The position numbers and the translations under genes were made by a program. The notes below the pieces were generated by a model. That model searched no databases, was not told the origin of the DNA, and saw nothing but the letters and a program-made list of their open reading frames with translations. A stretch of DNA of 64,000 nucleotides from Medicago truncatula (lineage: Eukaryota > Streptophyta > Magnoliopsida > Fabales > Fabaceae), in assembly GCF_003473485.1 (NCBI RefSeq), contig NC_053048.1, forward strand, positions 51,209,755-51,273,754. The letters run 5' to 3'. Below are positions 37,458-49,213 of this stretch, piece after piece; positions within the stretch are counted from its first letter, which is position 1; every line of letters starts with the position of its first letter.

Positions 37458-38991
37458 GGCTTAATTGATCTGCCGATCCCTTAGATTATTTCTTTTATTC
37501 AATTTAGTTCCATAAGTTTTAACTTTCTCAATCACGTCCTTTAACTTATTTCTTTTATTCAATTTGGTCCAATTTTAATAATTTCAATCCCCTACGAAAA
37601 GAGACCGTTGGATTACAGAGGTCTATCAGATTTTACAGTGTATCATCAACACCTAAAGCAAGAAACTTTCATCATTTTCATCATAAATATCCAGAAATTC
37701 ATCCTTCATCAATCTTCATCAATAAAAATCTACATTCATCCAATTTCAATAAAAAAACATGTAACCTCACCATTCTTAGTACTGCACCATAAAACCCCCA
37801 AAAACAACAAACAAAAGGGATCTGAGTTTGAAGAAAACGCATGGGTTTGAAGAAAAGTTTTCACTGAAATCTCAAACTACTTGAATTCTATTATTAATAA
37901 TAAAAGCTAGATTTGAATTTGTTCATCTGGAAACAACGTAAGAACACGATGCAACAGGAAATAATTTTCCTCACAACAATTAAAACAACAATTAATTCAT
38001 GAAAAAACTAAATTGTTTAATGAAAAAGCTAGAATTGGTTAATTGAATTACAGTAACCAAAAAAATTGAAATGGCTAAGTTGGAAAAGGTTTTAATTGTC
38101 CCAATTAAACTCACAACAATCACTCCAAGATTGAATTAAATTTCCAACAACAAAAACACATCATGAACAGAAGTTAAAAACGCAGCAGAAAGAGGAACAC
38201 AACATGAACAGGAAGAGGAACAGAAGTTAAAAACGCAACAAAAACACAGCATGAACAGAAGCTAAAAACTCCAAGATCTGAGAGTTCTGTTGAGGTGGTG
38301 GTGGTGAATGATCTGACGTGGTGTTGGTGGTTTTTGATTCGGCACCGGTGTTGAAAAAGAATCTCAGATTGCTGAAAAAGTTAGTGAGGCTGTGAAGAAG
38401 ATTGTTGAAGAGAGTGAGAAAATGAAGGTGATTGAAACAGAGATGTGATGTTGTTAGTGTTGTTGTTGTGATTTATAAGGGGAAATTGAAGGTGATTGAT
38501 TTTATTTTTTTTCTTTAGAAAATAGTTTTTTGAGAGAGAAAAAAAAAACTGGATTTGAAAAATGATTATTATTAAAAATGATATGGAGATGAAGATGATT
38601 ATTAAATTATGGGTTTTTTTTATGATGAAGATGATTGAGTTTTTGTATGAAGATTGATAAAAATGATATGGAGAAAATGAAGCATAAAAATTTGTGTGAT
38701 GATTTATTTTTGAAAGAATTTTTTTTGGGTTTTTATTTTATTTTATGAAGATTGACGAAGGTTGAATGAAGATGAAGATGAGGGAAGAAGAAGAGGAAGA
38801 AAGTAAATAAATCAGGTGTTGGTGATACACTATAAAATCTGGTAGACCTTACTTATCCAACGATCTTCTTTTCGTGGGGACCATATTGATTAAAAGTAAG
38901 TGAGTTGAGGGACAAGTTTGCAAAAGTTAAGATTTATGGGACCAAATTGAATAAAAGAAATAAGTTAAGGGACCGACAGATCAATTAAGCC
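37458..38991. mobile_element. Mutator-like inverted-repeat element with 9-bp target duplication
   Basis: A 1534-bp element flanked by exact AATATAAAA copies at 37449-37457 and 38992-39000. The inverted arms are about 190 bp, starting GGCTTAATTGATCTGCCG and GGCTTAATTGATCTGTCG, with shared inner blocks TTCTTTTATTCAATTT and CGTTGGAT. The middle (about 37650-38790) has no transposase. It includes one coding-like frame at 38338-38448 (VEKESQIAEKVSEAVKKIVE), which may be a captured host-gene fragment, as in Pack-MULEs. Confidence 0.9.
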
Positions 38992-39231
38992 AATATAAAA
39001 TTACATCTTTTCATAACTGAAATGTTTTGGACTTAACTGACAATATAGTCCCTTCAATCTCAAATACTATATGCTTAGAAAAATCACATAAAGTTATATA
39101 TTTGATTAAAAATTTGAACTAAATACATTAATTTGTTTAATTTTTATATTGAAGATCATAATAACATTTTTTTTTTAAGGAAAGATCATAATAACATTTG
39201 AAGAGTTTGTAATAACTTTAATTATTCTAGA

Positions 39232-40879
39232 AGAGTATCTGTTTCTAACTTGCAGTTCGCTGATGACACATTGTTATTAGCTAAGAAGAGTTGGGCCAAT
39301 GTTCGATCCATGAGGACGGTTTTAATTATTTTCGAACAAGTATCGGGATTGAAAGTCCACTTCCACAAAAGTATGCTAACAGAAGTAAATGTTCCAAACT
39401 CGTGGCTAACAGAGGCTGCCATGGTAATGAATTGTCGAGTGGGCACGCTGCCTTTTGTTTATTTGGGGACTGCCTGTTGGTGGGGATGCTTGTAGATTAG
39501 AGTTTTGGAAATCCGCTTGATTCTCCTGAAATCTGTCATGTCGTATCTTCCGGTTTACTTTCTTTCCTTCTTCAAGGCATCCACATGTATAATTTTTTCT
39601 ATTGAATCTATTTTTAAAAAAAAAATATTGGGGCCGGGGGGTTGTGAGGAATCTAGGAAAATTTCATGGGTAGATTGGAATTCAATTTGTCTTCCAAAGG
39701 AGGAAGGAGGCTTGGGGGTGCGAAGGTTATGTAAATTTAATGTTTCATTATGGTATCGAGTCTTAAAGGCTAGGTACAGGGAGGAGGGATGGAGGTTGAA
39801 GGAGAGTGGTAGGGAGAGCTCTTCGTGGTGGCGGATGATGTGTGGCATTCGTAATGGTGTCGGTTTCAGAGTTGGGAGTTGGTTTGAAGATAATGTCTGA
39901 AGGGTAGTAGGTGGAGGAGGAGAGACTTATTTTTTGACTGACAACTGGGTGGGTGGAGTTCCCCTACGGTTCGCTTCCCACACCTTTTTGAGCTGACTGA
40001 AAACAAGTGGGCGACGGTGGAGGACATGGAGAGGCGCGGGTGGGAGGAGGTAGGTGATGCGTGTGGCTGGCGTAGGTGCCTGCATGCTTGGGAGGAGGAG
40101 AGTGTCACAGAATGTTCTATACTACTGCATGATGTTGTTTTGCAGGCTCATGTTCATGACAGGTGGAGGTGGCTTATTGATCCCGCTCATGGCTATTCAG
40201 TCAAGGGAACCTATCAATATCTCACGACATCGGACAACCTTCCTGAAAGGGGATTGGTGGAAGATGTGTGGCATAAACAAGCTCCACTGAAGGTGTCGCT
40301 GTTTGCTTGGAGACTTTTTTGAAATAGATTACCTACGAAAGATAACTTGTAACGTCGACAAGTATTGCATTCGGACAACGTAGCTTGTGTGGCAGGGTGC
40401 AACTCACTTGAGAATGCCGAACACCTTCTTTTTGGCTGTGAGTTCTTTGGCCGGGTGTGGACACAGATGTTACTTTGGCTTGGTTTATATTACGTCGCTA
40501 CGGAGGGATGTAGAGACCATTATCTCCAGTTTGGACATATGGCAGGTTTACCGCATTTTTCACATTCTTTTTTACAATTAATTTGGCTGGCTTGTGTGTG
40601 GACAATTTGGAAGGAGAGGAACAACCACATTTTTAATCAGAAGGCTACTTCAGTAAACGTTATATCTGACAGAGTGAAATTACTTTCTTTCTAGTGGCTT
40701 AAAGTTAGGTTGCATATGTTTGCTTTCAGTTACCATGACTGGTGGCAATACCCTATGTCTGTGTTTAAGACATCGGTCAACTGACATTTGTATTTGTTTG
40801 AAGTGATTATCTTTTGCACACCTTATGTGAGACGAATCACTTCTGGTTATTAATCCCATTTTGGCTTGTTCAAAAAAAA
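39232..40879 (+). mobile_element. 5'-truncated LINE (L1 type)
   Basis: Contains the C-terminal part of a LINE polyprotein: the reverse transcriptase motif FADD at about 39254 (LQFADDTLLLAK), the thumb region (SVMSYLPVYFLSFFKA, KISWVDWNSICLPKEEGGLG) and a zinc-binding tail domain (KAPLK-type FAWRLF, then CNSLENAEHLLFGC). It ends in a short A run at 40872-40880. Exact 18-bp target duplications, AACTTTAATTATTCTAGA, lie at 39214-39231 and 40880-40897. The 5' part including the endonuclease is missing, and several stops and shifts break the frame. This is a dead-on-arrival copy. Confidence 0.93.
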
Positions 40880-40897
40880 AACTTTAATTATTCTAGA

Positions 40898-41653
40898 GAC
40901 TAATTTAACCGCATACGACACGTTCATTCAATGATCAAAATAAGAGTTTACTCTTTAAAATACTCTTTTTTATAACACGTTTTTCATGTTGAAAATTTAC
41001 ATTTTTTTTAAGGAATGTTGAAAATCTACATATAATAATAACGTATGGTTCAAATTTAATTCACCAAAATCAGAAATACTACATATTTTTGTGCACCACG
41101 CAACACAAACATATTATCCACACTTGTTTGTTTCTATTTATTTATTTTAAAAAAAAAAACAATGGGAGTGTAATTAAGATTTAGTTGATAATTTTTGTTC
41201 AAAACAATCTATTGCTTAGATATCTTATATATCATTCGACCACTGTTATAAGTAAAATTTTATTTTTTAAATTCATTCAATAAATAAATAATGTAGGTAG
41301 TATATATAATAGACAACATATATCATTTATTGATTTTTTTTAAAAAAAATATAATTTATTGAATGAAATAAATTTTAATTTATAACAATAACTAAAATGT
41401 AATATATACAAAAATCACACATGCAGCACCACATAAAATGTAAATTGACCTATGAAATTTTCATACCTAGAATAAATTCATTTTTTTTTTAGGGATAAAT
41501 TCATTTTTCTATTATACATAAAATGTCAAAATTACTTTTTTTGTGAGAGTTAAAATTAGGTGGCTGTGAAGATAAAAATGGGTCTTATTATTAACATGAT
41601 ATACAGTTAGTGAAGTTACATTGTAAGAGTAGACCGCAACCTTCTCCGATCAA
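40898..41653 (+). other. AT-rich intergenic DNA and FolD promoter
   Basis: No gene before the FolD ATG. It has A and T runs, and the last 100 bp is the likely promoter and 5' UTR. Confidence 0.4.
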
Positions 41654-44128
41654 ATGGCCACCGTAATCGACGGCAAAGCCGTGGCACAAACAATCCGATC
41701 TGAAATCACCGACGAGGTCCGTCTCCTCTCTGAGAAATACGGCAAGGTAAGTAACCCAATCATTCCTTCAGCTTCTCTCGCGATATATTCCCCTCCGAAT
41801 TTCTCGTGAGATTCTCATCATCATCTTCATTTTCAGGTTCCAGGACTTGCAGTGGTGATAGTAGGGAACAGACAAGATTCAGAAAGCTATGTGAGAACAA
41901 AGAGAAAAGCTTGCGCTGATTTGGGAATAAAAAACTTCGACATTGACCTTCCTGAACAAATTTCCGAAGCTGAAGTTATCAAGCATGTTCATCAATTGAA
42001 CGCTGACCCCAATGTACACGGTGAGTCATTAGATACATTTATTATTATTTACATTTTATTTTTTATTTAAAGGCTTGGATTGTTTTGTTGTTATATTTAT
42101 GCAGGTATATTGGTTCAACTTCCATTGCCTAAGCATATAAATGAAGAGAAAGTTTTGACTGAAATCAGCCTCGAGAAGGATGTAGATGGTTTTCATCCTT
42201 TGAACATCGGCAAGCTTGCCATGAAAGGCAGAGACCCTCTCTTTGTTCCCTGCACTCCCAAAGTAAATGCTCTTCATTCTCAAATCTTTTGGATTCAACT
42301 AAATTCCATCAATAGGAAATTAATAGTTGATAGCAGATAAGTTAGCTGATTTAATTTGTAGTGTTTGGTAAAGTTAACCGTTGAAGTAGCTTATAAATAT
42401 GTAAAATTAGCGGTTGAAGTAGTTTATAAATATGAAATGACATAAAAAATGGTATATTTAATTAATATTTATGTTTTCCAATTAAGATTACATGGGTAAA
42501 ATTCAGATAAAAGAGGATAAGTTATAAGCTTTAATTTATATGTTACTTGAATTAACTTATCAAAAAACACTATAAGCTCATTAAAATAAGCTATAAGCTC
42601 TTGAGAAAGTGACAATTACCAAACATGTTCAATCTCCATTCAACAGATGAGATTGTAAAACATAAGCTATAAGCTCGAAAAAAATGCCTTACGAGAAAGA
42701 TGATTTTACAGTTTTTTACTAGCTAAATTAGAACGGGATATGACAGCAACAAATCTATTGAAATATATTGTCATTCATTTAGGCAAACTAACCTGTCATT
42801 AATGCACAGTTTTCATTGAGGCGTTGACAATTTTTATTTGTCTAAAGCGTTTATTTTTCAATTCTGAGATAGCTTCAGCTGTGACATTGCTGTTCGATGT
42901 AGTGTTTTTATCCTACTCATGCGAAGAGTCATTTATATTAAAAATATTTGCAAATAAACGAGTAGAAAAAATTTTGCTTGGCAGAAAGCTGTAGTAAGAT
43001 ACAACTATCTGTGATCCCCCTAAAACTTGTGGGAAGGTTGTTACAATATATGAATTTCTCTAGTTTTGATTTAAACAGCCCATGCCGATAAAAAAACGTA
43101 CAATTACAATTAGCTTTTGAACTACTTTCTTGAAATTGTGTATATAATTTACATATGCTACTTGTATTCAGGCATGTCTTGAACTATTGTCACGAAGTGG
43201 TGTAAGTATAAAGGGGAAAAGGGCAGTTGTGGTTGGTAGAAGCAACATAGTCGGGTTACCAGTTTCATTACTGCTTTTGAAAGCAGATGCTACAGTTACC
43301 ATTGCTCATTCACACACAAGTCAACCAGAAGATATCATACGTGAAGCAGATATTGTTATTGCAGCAGCAGGACAGGCAAAGATGGTAACTAGCAGAACAT
43401 ATTTAACTTTATCTGCATATCTATTCCAAGTCTATGTTTTATTTTTTAAAAAACTTGGTGTATGTGCAGTTTTTGTCAATTTTCAAATTTGGATGGTTCT
43501 TCCTTTGTCTAAAATGTCACGCATAGATAAAGTTTTTAAATGGTAGCGGTACTGTTTAATATTATATTTTCATTGGAATTTAAGTGTTTGTGGTCAGTTC
43601 CACATCAATTATAATGAGCTAAATGAACTATACATAAGAGAGGTGACTCATATACTCATGTTTTAAAGTTGAGTGGAGATATACAGTGTCCAGCACTCTT
43701 GGCAATCTTGATTTTTAATCCGTTGTTGCTCCCAGTGATATTCCTATAAACAACATTGGTATATGCAATACTTGTCTGCACACACCAAAACACAATTTTA
43801 GAAAATTTTGTTGATCAGTGCCTCATACTACAGAAAATATAGCCTACTGTTATTAATCTTCTCAATGCATGGTAATATATTTACTTTTTCTTAGATCAAG
43901 GGAAGTTGGATAAAACCTGGAGCTGCAGTAATAGATGTTGGCACAAATTCTGTTGATGACCCAACTAGGAAGGCAGGTTATAGACTTGTTGGAGATGTAG
44001 ATTTTGAGGAAGCATCTAAAGTTGCTGGTTGGATTACTCCTGTTCCTGGAGGTGTAGGTCCAATGACAGTCACAATGTTGCTGAAGAATACTTTGGAGAG
44101 TGCTAAGCGCAGCATTGAGCAGAATTGA
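41654..44128 (+). CDS. FOLD: Methylenetetrahydrofolate dehydrogenase/cyclohydrolase (FolD)
   Basis: Bifunctional one-carbon enzyme: oxidises 5,10-methylene-THF with NADP+ and hydrolyses 5,10-methenyl-THF to 10-formyl-THF. Exons: 41654-41746, 41837-42020, 42105-42262, 43172-43384, 43895-44128; 293 aa, as in cytosolic plant forms (about 299). Seen: the YVRTK Tyr/Lys catalytic pair ([11 protein letters not shown]), QLPLPKHI, the folate-site VDGFHP, CTPK, the dinucleotide motif [11 protein letters not shown], and the C-terminal signature PGGVGPMT. There is no N-terminal targeting extension, so it is probably cytosolic, like Arabidopsis FOLD2. Intron 3 (42263-43171) contains a decayed MITE. Confidence 0.96.
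42340..42640. mobile_element. Decayed MITE in FolD intron 3
   Basis: Contains GTGTTTGGTAA, repeated AGTAGCTTATAAATAT / AGTAGTTTATAAATAT and CATTAAAATAAGCTATAAGC, ending in TTACCAAACATG. The inverted pair GTTTGGTAA / TTACCAAAC suggests element ends. It is related in wording to 46060-46310 and 48777-49057. Confidence 0.45.
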
Positions 44129-44561
44129 TATTCCTCTAATTTTAAATAAAAGGGAATTTACTCTTCTTTTGAGAATCAGTAATGTCCTCAGTTCAGTTTC
44201 TGCTAAGATAGATGAACGTATTCTATAAAATTGTAAGGGTCGGTGTTAAAACTAGTTAAGTTGTTTTGGTCCAACGGAATTATAATTCCTCTTGTTCAAT
44301 ATCTTTTGTTTCCTTCCCTGTTCTTGATCTTTTCCCCCTCTTGTTCTCTGTATTTTATTGGAATATTGCTTTTGGTACATCAAAAATCTTAAGTCAGCAT
44401 ATTTTATTAGTACCTGAATGAATGTTAATGTTGATCCTATATATAACCTATTTCTTCTTCCCCTCCGTAATGCCTGCAAACTCTGTTATAAAAATAATGG
44501 GATTTTGACCCAAAAAAAAAGTGGGCTAGCATTCTTCTATGCATCCAATTAAATCACGTCA

Positions 44562-44592
<31 letters not shown>

Positions 44593-44944
44593 ATACAAAT
44601 TAAATCCATTGATAATATGCTTGACAAAATCACATAACCATATTTAAATAAAGTAACAAATCTCAAACCATAATTTGTTGTTTGGATAAACAGCGTTATA
44701 CATTGAGAGATATTTTGGTCATTTAACCATTTGGTCTAAAGTTTGATCTTCGATCAACGCGTGCGAGAATAATATTTGTTGGGAGAAGTAAACTCTTTAA
44801 ATAAATCTCAGTTATTTTGAAGGATTGAACTTTGCAGTTGCTCGCGGATGATATCTTGATTTTAAAGTTAAATAAAATAACCTCAAATAAGTTAATCCAA
44901 AAAATAAAATTGGTTTTGGTGTGCATAATTGCAAACTTCAAACA
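44129..44944 (+). other. 3' flank of FolD and intergenic DNA
   Basis: The first 300 bases are probably FolD 3' UTR. A T run lies at about 44560-44580. No gene is supported. Confidence 0.4.
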
Positions 44945-45302
44945 GTGGAGACACTAAGAGCATTTGAAATCGAGACCCTCACATTTGAGGTCTTAAACGG
45001 CTCTCACATAGACACATCACTTTTTTATTATTTTTTAATAATAGTACTTAATAAGTACTGAACCACCCCAGTAGAGATCTTTTTATCAAAAAGTTTAAAT
45101 GGATCCCACCAATAACTATTTATTAATGAAAAACAATAAAAACAACTCAAATAATGATTATTTTATTGAAAAATGATGTGCGATCCACTTAAGATTGGGG
45201 GCCTTAGGTGAGTCTTAAGAGACCCTCAATATTTTTTCAAATTGGAGGAACCTATTAGATACCGAATTTTAAATGGTAAAGACACTCCAACATGCTCTAA
45301 GA
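44945..45302. mobile_element. Possible MITE between FolD and LPA1
   Basis: Short inverted ends: CTAAGAGCATTTG at about 44953 against the reverse complement of CAACATGCTCTAAG near 45300. Inside are inverted GAGACCCTCA-type blocks (about 44971 and 45219). Structure only; no target duplication confirmed. Confidence 0.4.
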
Positions 45303-45456
45303 GTGGTTAAGATCGGGTAGAGGTAGCTCTATACCTTAAAATCCTGACCGCGCATTTGCACAGTTGGAATATGGCAACAACCGAATGGTTAAGATTATGA
45401 CATGTTTGGATAATAGGAAGAACAATAAGAACATTAACAAAACAAAGATATGAAAC

Positions 45457-48400
45457 ATGGTGGCAATGGCCATGGTTGCAGCGCAACAATTCCTATGCTT
45501 CTCAAAATCAAATTGTAGAATCACAACAACAAGACCATGCATTCCTCTTCATCATTTCAGCTCAACACTTCTACGCTCACGCAATAACAAGATTCAGTTT
45601 CCACTCATTTCATACTCTTCTTCTTCATCACAGACACCAGAAACTGAAACTGAAACTGCTGAATCTTGTGTCAATTTGGGTCTTGAGCTATTTTCCAAAG
45701 GAAAGGTATAGTTTATTATCTTCAAAATTTTATCTTTTAGTATTCAAATTATGATGTTTAAGTGGGTCCTTCAAAGTTGTGTTTTTTATTATGGATTCTT
45801 CAGGTTAAAGATGCTTTGGCCCAGTTTGAAACAGCACTTTCTTTGAATCCTAATCCTGTTGAGGCCCAAGCTGCATTCTATAACAAAGCTTGCTGTCATG
45901 CATACAGGTATGAATTATAATATAATGCTATCTTTTTTGCAATGAATTAATGTGGATTCCATAGTTTTAGATGGTTAATTAGTAATTCCACTGGTTTTAT
46001 AAATTTATTGAAACTGCTCTCAGACTAGTCTGCATTTTATGACCTTTGAGTTTGTAATTATTGTTTTCAAAATGTTTCCATAAGTTTATGAAAACATTTT
46101 GACTTTATTTTATCTTTTGTTATAAACGCTTATAACAAATCTTATGTTATAACACTAAAATAAAGTTGAAGTGTTTCCATAAGTTTTCCACTATAGCATA
46201 TGAAAACATTTTGACTTTGTTTTATCTTTTCTTAAATAAATAAACTATACATAAGAACTTACATCTTATGTTATAAGCGCTTAACTAAGTTGTTATCCAA
46301 ACAAGACATTAGTCAATGAACTTTGCTTTTATGTGGTAGTTCTTTTAGTTCATTCAGATTCAACAAACTGCTAGAGTCATGTGACTTACATACTGTGAGA
46401 TGGTAAGGCAAGTAAGCACCTCTAATCTGGATGTTTTTTGTTTGTTGTGTTTATGAAGAGGAGAAGGAAAGAAAGCTGCCAATTGTCTCCGCACTGCTTT
46501 GAGGGAATACAATCTAAAATTTGGTACAATTCTCAATGATCCAGACTTGGCCTCCTTCAGAGCTTTGCCTGAATTCAAAGAACTGCAAGAAGAGGTGCTA
46601 TAATTAGTTCTCAAAGATTTTATAATGCTAAGTTGTCCTATCTTTATGTGTTTTATCTTAGTTGTCAAGAACTACATTGATTCTTTATGCTTTTCTGCCA
46701 CGTTACCAGGCGAGGCTGGGTGGGGAAGATGTTGGCTCCAGTTTTCGAAGAGATCTGAAACTTATCAGTGAAGTTCAAGCACCATTTCGTGGGATTAGAA
46801 GATTCTTTTACGTAGCATTTACAGCAGCTGCAGGAATATCGTTATTTTTTAATGTACCGAGGATATTGCGTGCAATTCAAGGGGGTGACGGTGCTCCAGA
46901 TGTCTTGGAAACTGCTGGCAATGCTGCCGTTAACATTGGAGGTGAAAAACAATTCAGGTTCAGTTTATATATTTGTTGCATTTAGCGTTTTACTTTTTGT
47001 TTGTGTGTGTGTGTGTCTGTGATTTTCCTTTTAAGCATTGGAATCAGCAATGTGCAGGTATTGTTGTTTTTGTGGCATTATTCCTTTGGGACAATAAAAA
47101 AGAGGAGGAGCAGATTGCGCAAATATCCCGAAATGAGACGCTATCAAGATTGCCTTTGCGCCTGTCAACCAATCGCGTAGTTGAACTCGTGCAGCTAAGG
47201 GACACAGTTAGGCCGGTCAGTATCTATGTTATTTTTTCTTCTGTTTTCTCTTTACCTTCTGATCTTTATTTTTTCATTGTGAATGTTCTGTGTTTAACCG
47301 AGGTTTCGGTTTTAGGTTATAATAGCTGGGAAAAAAGAAACAGTGACTTTAGCTTTGCGCAAGGCAGAGAGATTTCGCACTGATCTCCTTAGACGTGGTG
47401 TTTTGTTAGTTCCGGTCATCTGGGGAGAAGGTAGAGAAACCAAAATTGAAAAGAAAGGTTTTGGCCTTCAACCAAAGGCTGCTGAGGCTCTTCCATCTAT
47501 CGGGGTGAGACTTGATATAACAACGAAACCTTCTCTTCTAAGCAAATTTTTTTGTTTCTTTCATGAGATGCAAAGTAACCATAAAATTTTGTTAGGAAGA
47601 TTTTGAGAAGCGAACACAGTCCGTAACTGCACAATCAAAATTGAAAGCTGAAGTTAGGTTCAAGGCTGAGGCTGTCTCGCCAGCAGAATGGGAATGGTAC
47701 TTAGTTTCAAATTCTTGCCTATACAATTGAATCGCCTAATCTTTAATCTATTTATTATTGAGATTAATTAAAGGATATGTACTGTGAGTGTAAAATTATT
47801 TTACACCAACAACTAATCACAACTCGCCAAGACAACAAACAATTACACAACTACTTATATTTAAAAACTTTAAAGATGATGCGACAAATTGAAGAGTTGT
47901 GATTAGATGCCAGTGTAAAATAACTTTCCATCGAGAGTGCACATCTCTTAATCTTGTTATCATTTAAATGAGGAGAAAATTGGCATCAACGTAATGAAAG
48001 TGTGGATTGATGTCAACTAAGAGTTGGTAATAGCTGCATGATAATGCGTGTTAATTTAACTAGGTGGATAAGAGATCAACAGAAGTCTGAAGGAGTTCCA
48101 GTTGGTGAAGACGTGTACATAATACTGCGCCTAGATGGGCGAGTTCGAAGATCAGGGAGAGTAAGTGCAATTTCAGAGCAGACTTATTTTGCTTTTATTC
48201 CCCTTCATGTAGAATTGTCATTTATTAGCTTGCTAAATGTCAACAAAAACTATGAGCATCATTACACAAGGATAAGACTTGATTAACAGAATTGAATTTT
48301 AAGAATTATTAAAATCAACTCTCATGATTTGGGTTGCCTTTCTTGCTGTGATGATCACGCAGAAACTGCTGCACTTCAAATTAATTTTACTTCTGTTAGG

Positions 48401-49213
48401 AACCCAATAATTGGATTCCAAAGAAATAACAATTTTACAAAGAAATAAGAAATAACAAGAGAGCTAGCTCTCCTACACTGGTTTTAAAAGCAATTACAAC
48501 TAAGATATATGCCAAAGATGCTTTCCTAAGGGAAGAAGGTTATATTTATAGAGCTTCTGTTACAAAGAGATAGGGATGAAGGGTAAGAATCCATAGTAAC
48601 TAACCTATAACAGAAAATAAAACAGAAAACAGAACCCAAATAGAAATCTAACTAACAACCTTAAACCTAGCTAACTAACTTGCTAACTAAACAGATAACT
48701 CACTAATTACTCTAACAACTGATAACTACTTTAACTGCTCTAATTTCCCTTTATTCTATAATCCTATCAACTTCTAGGCCCTGTTTGGATAATTAGCTTA
48801 ATTAAGTGCTCCGCTTATCATATAAGTGTGTATGTATAAGTTATTTCTATAACAACAGATAAAATAAAGTTAACTATTTTTGTATAACCTATAAGTTGTT
48901 TTCATAAGCTATCTTGAATAGCTTATAGAAATAAGCTGAAAATGATTTATGACGATATGAATAGGACATAAGCTGTTTACATACGCTATCGCAAACAATC
49001 TTAAAAAGGTTTATGTCACTGGATAAGCTTAATTAAATAAACTAATTCAAACAGTCCTTTGTTTGCAACCGGAATATTTCTCATACTCTGCCACTTTCAG
49101 TAATCTGCATATACTAATAGATGGGAATGCATTTGCAGGGTATACCTGACTGGGACCAAATCGCAAAGGAGCTTCCACCAATGGAAGCAATTTTAAGCAA
49201 GCTGGAAAGATGA
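45457..49213 (+). CDS. LPA1: LPA1, photosystem II assembly TPR protein (chloroplast)
   Basis: Thylakoid membrane protein needed for efficient photosystem II assembly, known in Arabidopsis to bind the D1 subunit. Nine exons: 45457-45705, 45804-45907, 46459-46594, 46710-46941, 47058-47215, 47316-47504, 47596-47696, 48064-48160, 49139-49213; 446 aa (Arabidopsis about 453). The first 60-65 residues are Ser/Arg-rich, like a plastid transit peptide. Two TPR-like units follow (LGLELFSKGKVKDALAQFE; AFYNKACCHAYRGEGKKAA). Then come two hydrophobic segments, FFYVAFTAAAGISLFF and GGIVVFVALFLW. The C-terminal part is soluble (VIIAGKKETVTLALRKAERF). The first ATG is used; two more in-frame ATGs follow within six codons. 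Intron 8 (48161-49138) carries a solo LTR and a MITE. Confidence 0.94.
46060..46310. mobile_element. Decayed MITE in LPA1 intron 2
   Basis: Repeats of AAAACATTTTGACTTTATTTTATC (partial, two to three times between 46080 and 46230) and CTTATGTTATAA, ending in GTTATCCAAACAAGAC. The same vocabulary (CTTATAAGC, TATCCAAAC) occurs at 42340-42640 and 48777-49057, so it is probably one family. Confidence 0.4.
48394..48769 (-). mobile_element. Solo LTR of a Copia-like retrotransposon in LPA1 intron 8
   Basis: A 376-bp LTR with TG...CA ends (TGTTAGGAACC to AATCCTATCA on the plus strand), flanked by 5-bp ACTTC duplications at 48389-48393 and 48770-48774. Read on the minus strand it has a TATA-like TATAAATATA at 48550-48541 about halfway along. 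No internal region is present, so it is the usual result of recombination between two LTRs. The family (Copia-like) is inferred from LTR length and layout. Fossil; the exact target duplication suggests moderate age. Confidence 0.85.
48777..49057. mobile_element. MITE beside the solo LTR in LPA1 intron 8
   Basis: Ends in inverted repeat: GGCCCTGTTTGGATAATTAG at the left and, read inward from the right, GGACTGTTTGAATTAG. Internal AATAAGCTGAAAATG and CATAAGCTATC blocks are typical of the family also seen in FolD intron 3 and LPA1 intron 2. It begins 2 bp after the target site of the solo LTR. Confidence 0.6.

Noticed and set aside
46942-47383. Read-through frames in LPA1 introns 4 and 5
   Set aside because: Splicing at 46941/47058 and 47215/47316 restores the conserved LPA1 sequence. 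The read-through products do not match the family.
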